From: Actinomycetota bacterium
Lineage (GTDB): Bacteria > Actinomycetota > Thermoleophilia > RBG-16-64-13
Direction: 5' to 3'
NCBI GenBank assembly: GCA_012523095.1
Contig: JAAYJE010000126.1
Location: 37,868 to 101,867 of the forward strand
DNA length: 64,000 nt
In this document: positions 7,600 through 15,453 of the stretch, one piece after another
How the letters are laid out: every line of letters starts with the position of its first letter
Numbering within the stretch: position 1 is the stretch's first letter
Position numbers and translations under genes: made by a program
The notes under the pieces: generated by a model
What the model was told of the DNA's origin: nothing
Seen by the model: only the letters and a program-made list of their open reading frames with translations
The model's database searches: none

Positions 7600-8862
7600 A
7601 TGAGAAACAGAAAGATGCTTGTAACGTTCCTAGCTCTCATCCTCGGCCTCGCGGCCGCCTTTGGCGCCGTGGCCTGCGGAGAAGAAAAGGCTCCTGAAAC
7701 CACGGCGGCCCCCACTGAAACCACGGCGGCTGGTGGTGATTTCGTCGGCCAGGTCAAGATAGGCGGCCTCGGCTCCATGACCGGCCAGAACGCGATGACC
7801 GGCGCCGAGATGATCTGGGCCTATGAACGGGCCGTCAAGGATATCAACGCCGCCGGCGGCATCAAGCTGCCCGACGGCAACTACGAACTGAAGCTCACCA
7901 TGGTCGACGACAAGACCGACGCCACAGAAGGAGCAGCCGGCGCTGAGAAGCTCATCAAAGCCGAGGGGATCGAGCTGATCCTCAGCTCCAATATCACCCC
8001 CATCAACCTGGCGGCGGGGATCGTGGCCGAGAAGTACCAGTGCTACTTCCAGATCGCGACGAGCTGGACCGACTACATCGAAGAACAGAATTTCGAGTGG
8101 GTGTCGGACATCTTCTTCACTCCGAAGGCCGCCACGGAGATACCGTTCAACGTGGCCGGTCTCATGCCTGAGAGCGACCGGCCGCAGAACTGGTGCATGC
8201 TTACCGAGGACAACACCGACGGTGAAGGCATGGCCGCCGGAGCCGTCGCCGTGTCTGACGAGTTCGGCTATGAGACCGCCATGGTGGAGAGGTACACGCC
8301 GGGAACGAAGGACTTCTCGTCCATCATTCTCAAGTTCAAGCAGAACGAGATCGACGCCCTCATCACGCTGATCGGCTCGGCCGACGCCATCACCTTCATG
8401 AAGCAGATGAAAGAGCAGAACTACTCGCCGAAGCTTCTGTTCGGCTGGAAAGGGTTCTGGCCGACGGAGTTCATGACCGCGCTCGGACCCGACTCGGACT
8501 ACGCAGGCCATGACGGCTTCTGGTCGGAGGGCAACGGAGCTCCCGGCTCGGCTGAACTCGGCCAAGCCTTCAAGGATGAACACAACGGCCTTGACTCAGT
8601 GAGTATCGGACTCTCGTACGCCAACGTCCAGATCATGGCTCAGGCCATCGAGAAGGCGGGGTCCACGGACCCGGCGGCGGTACGCGACCAGATCTTCGGA
8701 GGCAGCTTCGTCGGCACGACCATGGGCGACGTCACCTACAGCGACAAGGGCATCTGCAACACCACCCCCTACGGATTGTGGTGGAAAGACGGCAAGCGCG
8801 TCCAATACTGGCCGGATGCGGGCAATCAGGTCGAGTGGTTCGTCCCCTGGGATCAGAGGTAA
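7600..8862 (+). CDS. Liv-type ABC transporter solute-binding lipoprotein
   Basis: The start is set at the ATG at 7600, where GGGGAG lies six bases upstream; the two upstream in-frame starts (TTG 7552, ATG 7594) have no spacing for a ribosome site. The 420-residue product opens with a Sec lipoprotein signal ending in the lipobox GAVAC, then a Thr/Ala-rich tether (ETTAAPTETTAAGG). The type-I periplasmic binding-protein fold follows (IGGLGSMTGQNAMTGAEM, VDDKTDATEGA). It would be anchored outside the membrane and feed the LivMHFG channel encoded divergently at its 5' side. Substrates of this family include branched-chain amino acids but also aromatic and other organic acids. Confidence 0.9.
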   Translation: MRNRKMLVTFLALILGLAAAFGAVACGEEKAPETTAAPTETTAAGGDFVGQVKIGGLGSMTGQNAMTGAEMIWAYERAVKDINAAGGIKLPDGNYELKLTMVDDKTDATEGAAGAEKLIKAEGIELILSSNITPINLAAGIVAEKYQCYFQIATSWTDYIEEQNFEWVSDIFFTPKAATEIPFNVAGLMPESDRPQNWCMLTEDNTDGEGMAAGAVAVSDEFGYETAMVERYTPGTKDFSSIILKFKQNEIDALITLIGSADAITFMKQMKEQNYSPKLLFGWKGFWPTEFMTALGPDSDYAGHDGFWSEGNGAPGSAELGQAFKDEHNGLDSVSIGLSYANVQIMAQAIEKAGSTDPAAVRDQIFGGSFVGTTMGDVTYSDKGICNTTPYGLWWKDGKRVQYWPDAGNQVEWFVPWDQR

Positions 8863-8937
8863 CAGGCATGTGACCGCCCTCGACTCCGGGCCGTGAAGAC
8901 GGTCATCGTAGGCGAGACGGTCAAAGGAAGGAGATCG

Positions 8938-8973
8938 AACCCCGCCCTCTTCGTTCATCGAGAGGGCGGGGTT
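8938..8973. terminator. Hairpin after binding-protein gene
   Basis: A perfect 13-bp stem, AACCCCGCCCTCT / AGAGGGCGGGGTT, with a 10-base loop lies between the binding-protein gene and the cupin gene. There is only a short T-rich tail (GTTCTT), so it may be a leaky terminator or an mRNA-stabilising element that keeps the binding-protein message abundant. Confidence 0.6.
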
Positions 8974-8993
8974 CTTGCAGAAAGGAGCGCATC

Positions 8994-9458
8994 ATGAGCG
9001 GCAAGTACGACAAGTATTTCATCACCGAGACCCCGCCTCACCCCGACCATCCGCAGAGCAGGAACATCGTGAGTGATGTGCCTTGGTGCGACTCCCTCTG
9101 CATCATCAACGAGCTGGGCGGGACCGTTGAGGGCGCCTACTATCTCGAGACATGCATGGTCCTCCGGACGGGAACCATCGACTATCTGGAGGAGTCCCAC
9201 ACCCATGACTTTCCCGAGTATTTGTTGTTCTTGGGTACCAACCCTGAAGACCAGTTTGACTTGGGTGGAGAGGTAGAAGTGTGGATGGGCGACGAGCAGC
9301 ACACCGTCAACCGCACCTGCGCCGTGTTCGTCCCCCCGGGCGTGCCTCACTGCCCTATGATTGTACGTCGGGTCGACCGGCCCTTCATCTTCATCAGCAC
9401 GGGACCCGGGCTGGGCCGCGAGTACGACGGGCAGGCCGCCGACAGCGCGCCGCGGTGA
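8994..9458 (+). CDS. Cupin-domain protein, paralogue 1 of 3
   Basis: A 154-residue single-domain cupin-like protein; the ATG is preceded by AAAGGAG at good spacing. Cupin motif 1 is seen as ESHTHDFPEYLLFLG and motif 2 as PPGVPHCPM, which together would provide the metal-binding His residues of a small beta barrel. The N-terminal KYDKYFITE and the block GTNPEDQFDLGGEVEVWMG recur in the proteins at 9558-10019 and 55554-56048, so the three form a family within this window. It probably shares a transcript with the binding protein upstream. The function is unknown; ligand sensing or a small isomerase/lyase role is possible. Confidence 0.7.
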   Translation: MSGKYDKYFITETPPHPDHPQSRNIVSDVPWCDSLCIINELGGTVEGAYYLETCMVLRTGTIDYLEESHTHDFPEYLLFLGTNPEDQFDLGGEVEVWMGDEQHTVNRTCAVFVPPGVPHCPMIVRRVDRPFIFISTGPGLGREYDGQAADSAPR

Positions 9459-9463
9459 TCATT

Positions 9464-9487
9464 GCCGGTACAGTGCACTGCACCGGC
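9464..9487. promoter_or_regulatory. 24-bp near-perfect inverted repeat between convergent cupin genes
   Basis: GCCGGTaCAGTGCACTGcACCGGC is palindromic apart from one mismatched pair. It lies in the 100 bp between the ends of two convergent cupin genes. It may act as a bidirectional terminator hairpin (no T tract) or a protein-binding site. About 35 bp further on, the sequence TTGACGTgACTAC (9520-9532) is repeated as TTGACGTaACTAC (9549-9561), the second copy spanning the stop codon of the minus-strand gene. Confidence 0.4.
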
Positions 9488-9557
9488 GTGACGGTCCGCC
9501 GTCTGCGCCGTAACTGGATTTGACGTGACTACGCAGCCGTAGCGAGACTTGACGTAA

Positions 9558-10019
9558 CTACTTATATGTCGCCTTGCCTTCGTAGGTCGGGTTCATCACC
9601 ACGGAGAAGTGGAAGATGGGCCTGTCGACCTGGAGTATCCGCATAGGGTTGTGCGGGACGCCGGCGGGGCACCAGATCATCGTCGAACGCGTGAGCCTAT
9701 GCGCCTCCCCGTTCATCGAGAACTCGATGACCCCACTCAGGTTGTAAGGGTCGTCGGGGTCGCTGCCGTAGAACCCGATGAGCTCGTCGTAGTCGTGCAC
9801 GTGCTCCACGAAGATGGGGTCCCGCGGGGCGGGGGCGAAGTACCAGGCGGTGTTCATCTGAAAAGCGCCTTTGCAGACATCGTCGTCCATCCATAGGATG
9901 CGTTCGGCGAACTGTCTGTACAACTCACGGAACTCCGGCGTGCCCATGCCGGGCGGCTCCTGAAGCTCCTGCACGAAATACCTACCGTACTCGCCGCCCT
10001 TGTTGTTATCGTAGACCAT
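9558..10019 (-). CDS. Cupin-domain protein, paralogue 2 of 3
   Basis: The track ORF (392 residues) runs through the neighbouring dehydrogenase in another frame. The coding part starts at the ATG at 10019 with GAAAGGA upstream and gives 153 residues beginning MVYDNNKGGEYGRYFV. Cupin blocks are FVEHVHDYDELIGFYG and CPAGVPHNPMRI, aligned with those of the protein at 8994-9458 and ending in the shared NPTYEGKA-type tail also found at 55554. It lies 38 bp downstream of the hydroxyacyl-CoA dehydrogenase on the same strand and is convergent with its paralogue. The role is unknown. Confidence 0.7.
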   Translation of the reverse strand: MVYDNNKGGEYGRYFVQELQEPPGMGTPEFRELYRQFAERILWMDDDVCKGAFQMNTAWYFAPAPRDPIFVEHVHDYDELIGFYGSDPDDPYNLSGVIEFSMNGEAHRLTRSTMIWCPAGVPHNPMRILQVDRPIFHFSVVMNPTYEGKATYK

Positions 10020-10057
10020 ATGGCGATCCTTTCTCATGCAACCGATCCGAAGGCCGG

Positions 10058-11008
10058 CTATTCCTTGGGCATGTCCCAATCTATGAAACGCCAATAAGGA
10101 GCATTGACCCGTTTCTGGTAGGCCTCCATGTCCACACTTCGCCAATCGTAGAAGCCCACCCCCGTCTTGGCGCCCAGATCGCCCCGGCCCACCCGGTCGG
10201 TGACGGCAGGGGGCGCTTCGGCCATGTTGCTGAGCGAGGGGAACACAGCATCGCACGTGCGCATATTCAGAGTCAGGTCGCCGTTGTCGAAGTGCTCGAA
10301 GATCCCGATGGACGTGTAACGAGGGCAGAAACTGTACATCAGACAGGTGTCGATGTCCCTGGGATCCGCGATGCCGCTCTCGATGAGGTTGAGCGCCTCC
10401 CGCCACAGCGCGAACTGCAGGCGGTTGCCTATGAAGCCGGGTGCAGGCTTCTTGAGCACCACCGGCCTGCGGTCGAGAGACTCCAGCAGTTCCTTGGCGA
10501 ACTGAAGGACGGCCGGATCGGTGGCAGCGCCGCCGCACAGCTCGAAAAACGGCACCATATGGGCGGGGTTGAAGGGGTGAGTGATTATGATACGGTCCTT
10601 GTACTTCGTAGCCTTCTCGGCCAGACGGTCGGGCACCAGAGACGAGCTCACCGAGCAGATGGCCTTGATCTTGGGACAGGTCTCCTCGATACGGGCATAG
10701 ATCTCGTGTTTGAGATCCAAGACCTCCGGTACACATTCGAAGATCACGTCGCAGTCGGCCAGATCACGGTGATCAGTGGTGTACGCAAGGTATCTCTCGC
10801 AGATGGAGAGCTGCTCCGCGGGCATGAGGCCCTGCTCGATCATCTGGCGGAAGTAGCCGTCGTAGATCTTCTTGTACTCAGGGATCATCTCCGCGCGGCG
10901 TACGAGGCACGTGGCCCGGTAGCCGTGACCGGTCGCAAGCACGGCCAGACTGTCCCCGATCATTCCCGCGCCGATTATGCCGATGTGATCCACACTGTCG
11001 AGCTTCAT
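10058..11008 (-). CDS. 3-hydroxyacyl-CoA dehydrogenase family protein (carnitine-dehydrogenase-like)
   Basis: A 316-residue NAD-dependent dehydrogenase with the N-terminal Rossmann turn GIIGAGMIGDS and the catalytic region SVSSSLVPDRL...HPFNPAHMVPFFELCGG, including the conserved His of the 3-hydroxyacyl-CoA dehydrogenase family. The C-terminal helical domain has PGFIGNRLQFALWREAL and ends early, as in the short single-domain members (L-carnitine dehydrogenase, 3-hydroxybutyryl-CoA dehydrogenase, L-gulonate dehydrogenase). The neighbouring beta-keto acid cleavage enzyme suggests that it oxidises a beta-hydroxy acid or its CoA ester to the beta-keto form that is then cleaved, as in carnitine breakdown. 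The substrate is not shown by the sequence. Confidence 0.85.
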   Translation of the reverse strand: MKLDSVDHIGIIGAGMIGDSLAVLATGHGYRATCLVRRAEMIPEYKKIYDGYFRQMIEQGLMPAEQLSICERYLAYTTDHRDLADCDVIFECVPEVLDLKHEIYARIEETCPKIKAICSVSSSLVPDRLAEKATKYKDRIIITHPFNPAHMVPFFELCGGAATDPAVLQFAKELLESLDRRPVVLKKPAPGFIGNRLQFALWREALNLIESGIADPRDIDTCLMYSFCPRYTSIGIFEHFDNGDLTLNMRTCDAVFPSLSNMAEAPPAVTDRVGRGDLGAKTGVGFYDWRSVDMEAYQKRVNAPYWRFIDWDMPKE

Positions 11009-11055
11009 ATCATGCGTCCATTCCTCCGACGATTACCAGGAGCGGCGGGTGCACA

Positions 11056-11940
11056 CTATTTGAGCGGGCGAAGACCAAGGATCTCTCTCGCTTCAGCCGG
11101 AGTCGCGACTTCCATCTCCAGTTCGTGGATGATACGGACCATCCGCTCGACCAACTGCGCGTTGCTCTTGGCCAGCTCGCCGTACCGGTAGTAGATGTTG
11201 TCCTCCATGCCCACGCGGACGCTGCCTCCCTTGAGCAGACCGTAGGTGATGCCGTGGAGCTGGTTCGCCCCGATGGCCATGGTGGACCAATTGACGGAGC
11301 GATCGGTGGGAAGCAGGCTGATCATGAAGTCGAGGTTGTGCTGGCTGAAGGAGATGGCGCCCTGGCTGACCTTGTTCATACCCATGACGAAGGTAAGCGA
11401 CGGAGGATCGGCGATCACGCCCGCGGGCACGAGCACGTTGAAGACGTCTTCGACGCTGGAGGGATTGAACACCTCGAGCTCTGGTTTGATGCCCAGGTCC
11501 ATCATCTTCTGGGCGGTCTTGATGAGCCAGGGGCGCTCCCACTTGTAGATGAAGGACAGGTCGCCCCACACGGTGGTGATGAGAGAGCAGTCCAACGAGC
11601 ACATCTCGGGCAGGCAGGACTTGTCCTCCATGTCGAGCAAGACGGTCCCGTCGTCGGCCGTGGAGCCGGGCTTGGTTGCGGGGGCGGTTGAGTTCTGGAT
11701 GATGACGGGACATCTCGCACGGAGACCCGTGTTGATCTCGGCGAAGATGTCAGGGTCGTTGCTAGAGTTGCCTTCCTTGTCGCGGGCATGGATATGGATG
11801 ATCGCAGCTCCCGCGTTGTAGCAATCGTATGCAGACGAGATGATCTCGTCAGGTTGCTCGGGCAGAGCCGGGTTGGCGGCCTTGCCCTGGAAGTTCCCCG
11901 TCTGGGCGACGGTGATGATGACTTTTCGCTTCTCGGCCAC
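11056..11940 (-). CDS. Beta-keto acid cleavage enzyme (BKACE, DUF849)
   Basis: A 294-residue TIM-barrel protein of the family whose founding member is 3-keto-5-aminohexanoate cleavage enzyme. It condenses a beta-keto acid with acetyl-CoA to give acetoacetate and a new CoA ester, using zinc. Visible marks are AAIIHIHARDKEG (zinc His pair), the SLDCS strand near position 120 and the C-terminal GGSVRVGMEDNIYY. The track starts at TTG 11946, but the GTG at 11940 lies seven bases after AAAGGAG and is preferred. Following the OYE gene and preceding the hydroxyacyl-CoA dehydrogenase, it fits a short route: oxidise a beta-hydroxy compound, then cleave it. Confidence 0.9.
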   Translation of the reverse strand: MAEKRKVIITVAQTGNFQGKAANPALPEQPDEIISSAYDCYNAGAAIIHIHARDKEGNSSNDPDIFAEINTGLRARCPVIIQNSTAPATKPGSTADDGTVLLDMEDKSCLPEMCSLDCSLITTVWGDLSFIYKWERPWLIKTAQKMMDLGIKPELEVFNPSSVEDVFNVLVPAGVIADPPSLTFVMGMNKVSQGAISFSQHNLDFMISLLPTDRSVNWSTMAIGANQLHGITYGLLKGGSVRVGMEDNIYYRYGELAKSNAQLVERMVRIIHELEMEVATPAEAREILGLRPLK

Positions 11941-11974
11941 GTTCAAACTCCTTTGGTGGGACGTCGGATCGTCG

Positions 11975-12112
11975 TCACGATCTTGACCCGGGCGTCGTTT
12001 CCGAACCGGCCGCCTCCGCCGCCGGCTTCTTTGCTATGTCCGTCCGCAGGGCCTTCTTGTCGAGCCTCTGCGCAGCAGTGTAGGACATGACGTCGGCGGC
12101 CGCCAGTTCCAC
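11975..12112 (-). CDS. Short unrecognised ORF between OYE and BKACE genes
   Basis: After the OYE stop the minus strand stays open in one frame from 12163 to a TGA at 11975. Possible starts are GTG at 12112 (45 residues) or ATG at 12076. The reading, including AAADVMSYTAAQRLDKKALR, has normal codon use and an amphipathic look, as if it were the C-terminus of a larger enzyme that has lost its front. AGGGAGAGGAG lies at the OYE stop but is not followed by a clear start codon. It is either a small protein or a relic; no family recognised. Confidence 0.25.
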   Translation of the reverse strand: MELAAADVMSYTAAQRLDKKALRTDIAKKPAAEAAGSETTPGSRS

Positions 12113-12164
12113 ATCCGGGCGCCGGTCTATCAGCCCTCCGTTCGCGGTGACGCTGCTCCTCTCC

Positions 12165-14285
12165 CTAGATCGCGTAACCGGTGAGAGCGCCCTCGCGCAC
12201 CGCGTCCACGATCCACCCCGGCTCCCCGCAGCTGCCGATCACACGAGTATCGTCCACCAATCCCCCTAGCTCCTCGATAACAGCCGTGTTCGGCCCCCAG
12301 TCTTGGGTGATGATGACATCCTCACCCTCGAGAACGAACACCCGCTTATCGGGCGTCCGTATCTTCAAGCCCCTATCGATGACCTCGCGGTACTCTGCGT
12401 CGGACCAGATGGGTACGTGCTTCAATTTGAACCACGGCCACAGGTTCTCTAGATCGTCCTTAGTCATCCCGTCGCCCAGCTCCGCATAAGGACCGTTGTG
12501 AGCGATGGTCACCCGCCGACCCCTTTTGGCCAGGAACTCGGCCAGCTCGCAGCCGTGGAGAGTACCCCCAACAACCACTACACTCCGGGCCACGGGCATC
12601 CACAACCGCGTGAGTCTCTCCAGGCGACGCGCGGAGATGAACCTGAGAGCCGACCTAAGCAGGCCGTGCAGCTTCTCGGTCTTGATGACTTTGGGGCCGT
12701 CCGCGCCGGGAAGACGGAACTCGGTATGCGCAGCCCCTGCTGCAAGGACGAGTACATCGGGTCGTTCGGTCTGTACCACCTCAGGAGTAACCTTTACCTT
12801 CAAGTTGACGTTCACATGCTCATTCTGGAGCTGTGTCTTCAGGTATCTCACGAAGTCGGTGAGATCTTCCGTCTCCATATCCTTGACTACGGCCGCCAAG
12901 GGGATCAGCCCTCCGAGGCGCGAAGTCGCCTCATACAGCGCCACCTCATGGCCCCGGCGGGCGGCCACCCGAGCCACCTCCATGCCCGCGGGGCCGCCGC
13001 CGACCACCAACACCTTCTTCTTCGGGGCGGCCGGCCCACATCGGTATCCGGGTTCGAGTTCTCGGCCTAGGGTGGCGTTGACGCGGCACTCCAGTCGCTT
13101 GTTCTTGTTCCGCATATCGAAGCAGTGCAGGCAGCCGGTGCAGGTGCGGATGTCCTTCAACCGCCCGGCTCTCACCTTGTTGGGGAGGGCGGGATCGGCA
13201 AGCAGACGTCGTGTCATGCCCACGAAATCAAGGCTGCCTTTGCGCAGATACTCCTCCCCCATATCCGGATCGAGACGGCAGGCGGTCCAAACAGGGATGG
13301 TGACCCCTTTTCTTTTGACCGCCTCCGCGAGAGGCACCGTCGCCCCCTTGCCGTCCCGGCTCCAATCCAGATCGACCGGCAGTTCTTCCGGAGGCTCGGG
13401 GTAGAGGATGCGGTCCGGCTGGATGAGACCGCCCCTGTGGCCGTAACGCTCGGCCCGGACGTTGATCCCGTCGGCCACCTTGCTGATGAGCCTGGCCATC
13501 TCGGCACCCTCTTCCATCGTGGTCGCCAGCGGGTGGTTGTATTCCACGACGTTGAACAACGTGTGTACGGCGAATCCCGAGCCGCACCGTCGCTTGGCCT
13601 CGATGATGATGCTCCGCAGGAAGCGGGTACGGTCCTCGTAGCTCTGAGGACCGTACTCGTCGTCGCGCTTGTTCCAAACGCGGGATAAGAAGGTGTTGCC
13701 CTGGTGGGCGGTGCCGTGATTGATCTCACAGGCGTCGAAGCCGGCCTTGTAGGCCCGCTCGGCGGCAGACGCCCATAGGTCGATCTGGTCCTCGACCTCT
13801 TGCTTGGTCATCGCGCGGCAGGGAAGGAAATCGGGACCGGGTAGCTCTTCGACGGTCATGGCCGAAGCGCACTTGACGTCGCGGATGTTCATGTCGCGAG
13901 GCATGAGGCCGGTAGGGTTCCAAGGGCCGGCGTGCTGAAACTGTATGGATACCGGACAGCCCTGCTTGTGCACGGCCTCGGTCAGCCGCTGGAACCCGGG
14001 TATGAACCTGTCGTCGTCCAGATGCAGCTGCACACCCTCGTAAGCACCGTCGGGGAAGTAGTGTACATGCTGGATACCCAGCGGGTACTCCACTCCACAC
14101 GACTCCACCACTAGGAAGCCGACGCCGCCGCGGGCCAGACGCTCGTAGTAGGCGATCATACGCGGCCCCACCGTCTGGTCTTCCTCCACGTACGAGGTGC
14201 CGTTGGCCGTCTTGATGATGCGGTTGCGGGTTTTTACCGGGCCGATCGTCCCCGGTTCGAGGAGCTTCTCGAATTGCTCTCTCAT
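12165..14285 (-). CDS. OYE-family FMN/[4Fe-4S]/FAD enoate reductase, paralogue 1 of 4
   Basis: A 706-residue protein with the layout of 2,4-dienoyl-CoA reductase, BaiCD/BaiH and trimethylamine dehydrogenase. An FMN TIM barrel (about 1-375) is followed by a four-Cys cluster CTGCLHC...C (Cys382/385/388/400), then a FAD/NAD domain starting VLVVGGGPAG (about 425) with a second dinucleotide fold near 565. These enzymes use NAD(P)H to reduce activated C=C bonds through FAD, FeS and FMN. The segment that normally reads HGAHGYL is here NHGTAHQGNTFLS, so the usual first His of the pair is replaced by Asn; this is shared with the paralogues at 39496 and 52410. The start overlaps the stop of the dehydrogenase gene upstream (ATGA). 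Confidence 0.88.
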   Translation of the reverse strand: MREQFEKLLEPGTIGPVKTRNRIIKTANGTSYVEEDQTVGPRMIAYYERLARGGVGFLVVESCGVEYPLGIQHVHYFPDGAYEGVQLHLDDDRFIPGFQRLTEAVHKQGCPVSIQFQHAGPWNPTGLMPRDMNIRDVKCASAMTVEELPGPDFLPCRAMTKQEVEDQIDLWASAAERAYKAGFDACEINHGTAHQGNTFLSRVWNKRDDEYGPQSYEDRTRFLRSIIIEAKRRCGSGFAVHTLFNVVEYNHPLATTMEEGAEMARLISKVADGINVRAERYGHRGGLIQPDRILYPEPPEELPVDLDWSRDGKGATVPLAEAVKRKGVTIPVWTACRLDPDMGEEYLRKGSLDFVGMTRRLLADPALPNKVRAGRLKDIRTCTGCLHCFDMRNKNKRLECRVNATLGRELEPGYRCGPAAPKKKVLVVGGGPAGMEVARVAARRGHEVALYEATSRLGGLIPLAAVVKDMETEDLTDFVRYLKTQLQNEHVNVNLKVKVTPEVVQTERPDVLVLAAGAAHTEFRLPGADGPKVIKTEKLHGLLRSALRFISARRLERLTRLWMPVARSVVVVGGTLHGCELAEFLAKRGRRVTIAHNGPYAELGDGMTKDDLENLWPWFKLKHVPIWSDAEYREVIDRGLKIRTPDKRVFVLEGEDVIITQDWGPNTAVIEELGGLVDDTRVIGSCGEPGWIVDAVREGALTGYAI

Positions 14286-15232
14286 GACTCACTTCTTCCT
14301 TGGAGAGCCTCATCAACGATCCGAGCCGCCGCCGCCAGCACGTCGGCGCTGCGCGTGAGTCCTTCTCTCTCCTCCGGTTCCAACTCCCACTCCAGTATCT
14401 CGCGGACCCCGCTCCTGCCCAACGAGACCGGCGCCGCCATACTGAGTCCGCGCCGGCCGTACTCTCCGTCCAACACCACCGAACAGGGGAAGACCTCTCC
14501 GGTATCGTCGCGGATGGCGCGCACCAACGCCGCCAACCCGACGGCGCACGTCCAGCCCGCGGTACGGCCCGCCTGCAATGCCTCGTAGCGATGTAGGACC
14601 TCGAGCGCCTCAGCACGTATCCTGGTCTTCTCGTACTCGCTGAAGACAACAGGCCTTCCGTCGATGCGAGCCGAGCTGAATACCGGCACCTGGGTGGCGC
14701 CGTGCTCCCCCAGTACCGTGGCCTGCACCCGACCGACCTCCACCCCTTTGGCGCGGGCGATCTGTTCCCGAAAGCGGAGCGAATCGTTGAACGAGTAACC
14801 CAGGACCCGGCGTCGTGGGAAGCCTCCCACCCGCCAGGTGGCATAGTTAAGGGGATCCACCGGATTAGTGGCCGTGATGACCACGGCGTCGGGACAGCTA
14901 CGTCTCAACTGTTCTGCGATCTCGCGCACCAAGGGAAGATTCCGAGGCAGCATCTCCATACGATCGCTGAGCAGACCCTGCGATGCTCCCGCCGCGTCGA
15001 TCACCACATCCGAGCCGACGGCGTCGGAGTAGGAGCCAGCCTTCACGGTTATATCGAGCGCCGACACGGCCGTGGCGAGGTCCATGGCATGCTGTTGCAC
15101 CATGTTGGAGCGCGGGTCGACCATGACGACCTCGTCGACCAGACCTTGGGCGGCCAAGTAGAACGCGGCCGGCGCACCGACCGCACCCGCAGCGCCGATG
15201 ATGGTCGCTTTCGTCGCGTACCTCCCCTTCAA
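14282..15232 (-). CDS. Lactate/malate dehydrogenase-like protein
   Basis: A 316-residue NAD-dependent 2-hydroxyacid dehydrogenase of the LDH/MDH fold. It has the glycine motif GAAGAVGAP, VVMVDPRSN, the substrate-binding Asn in TATNPVDPLNYAT and the catalytic His in LGEHGATQVP. The mobile-loop segment that defines malate or lactate preference is short (DRMEMLPRNL), so specificity cannot be called. The only upstream start is TTG with weak ribosome-site support; an AGGGGAGG sequence lies just inside the frame, so the N-terminus is uncertain by a few residues. It is the first gene of the run LDH-OYE-(small ORF)-BKACE-HADH-cupin and has a promoter match upstream. Confidence 0.82.
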   Translation of the reverse strand: MKGRYATKATIIGAAGAVGAPAAFYLAAQGLVDEVVMVDPRSNMVQQHAMDLATAVSALDITVKAGSYSDAVGSDVVIDAAGASQGLLSDRMEMLPRNLPLVREIAEQLRRSCPDAVVITATNPVDPLNYATWRVGGFPRRRVLGYSFNDSLRFREQIARAKGVEVGRVQATVLGEHGATQVPVFSSARIDGRPVVFSEYEKTRIRAEALEVLHRYEALQAGRTAGWTCAVGLAALVRAIRDDTGEVFPCSVVLDGEYGRRGLSMAAPVSLGRSGVREILEWELEPEEREGLTRSADVLAAAARIVDEALQGRSES

Positions 15233-15284
15233 CCACTTCTTGACAGGTCCTCACCCGACCGAACCGGGCTCATGGTCACGTGGA

Positions 15285-15315
15285 GTATTAACCAGCAAGA
15301 AGCGCCGGCTGTCAA
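15285..15315 (-). promoter_or_regulatory. Sigma-70-type promoter for the LDH/OYE/BKACE operon
   Basis: On the minus strand TTGACA (15315-15310) is followed after 18-19 bases by TTAATA/TAATAC (15291-15285). It lies about 50 bases upstream of the TTG start of the dehydrogenase. This is one of the best promoter matches in the window. Confidence 0.5.
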
Positions 15316-15340
15316 CCGCCGGCTCGTGAGGAGCCGGCGG
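15316..15340. terminator. Hairpin 3' of the GMC-like oxidoreductase gene
   Basis: A 10-bp perfect stem CCGCCGGCTC / GAGCCGGCGG with a 5-base loop lies between the end of the GMC-like gene and the promoter of the next minus-strand operon. It lacks a clean T tract. It probably insulates the two transcription units. Confidence 0.45.
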
Positions 15341-15453
15341 ACGACAGCCGCTCGACCGAGAAGAACAGCTACGTGTTCAGAAGCGCACCGTCCGAGCACG
15401 GATAGTCCCGGCGTGGGCGGATCCGCCTCTCCGGCTCCTCTCGATGGGAAGGC

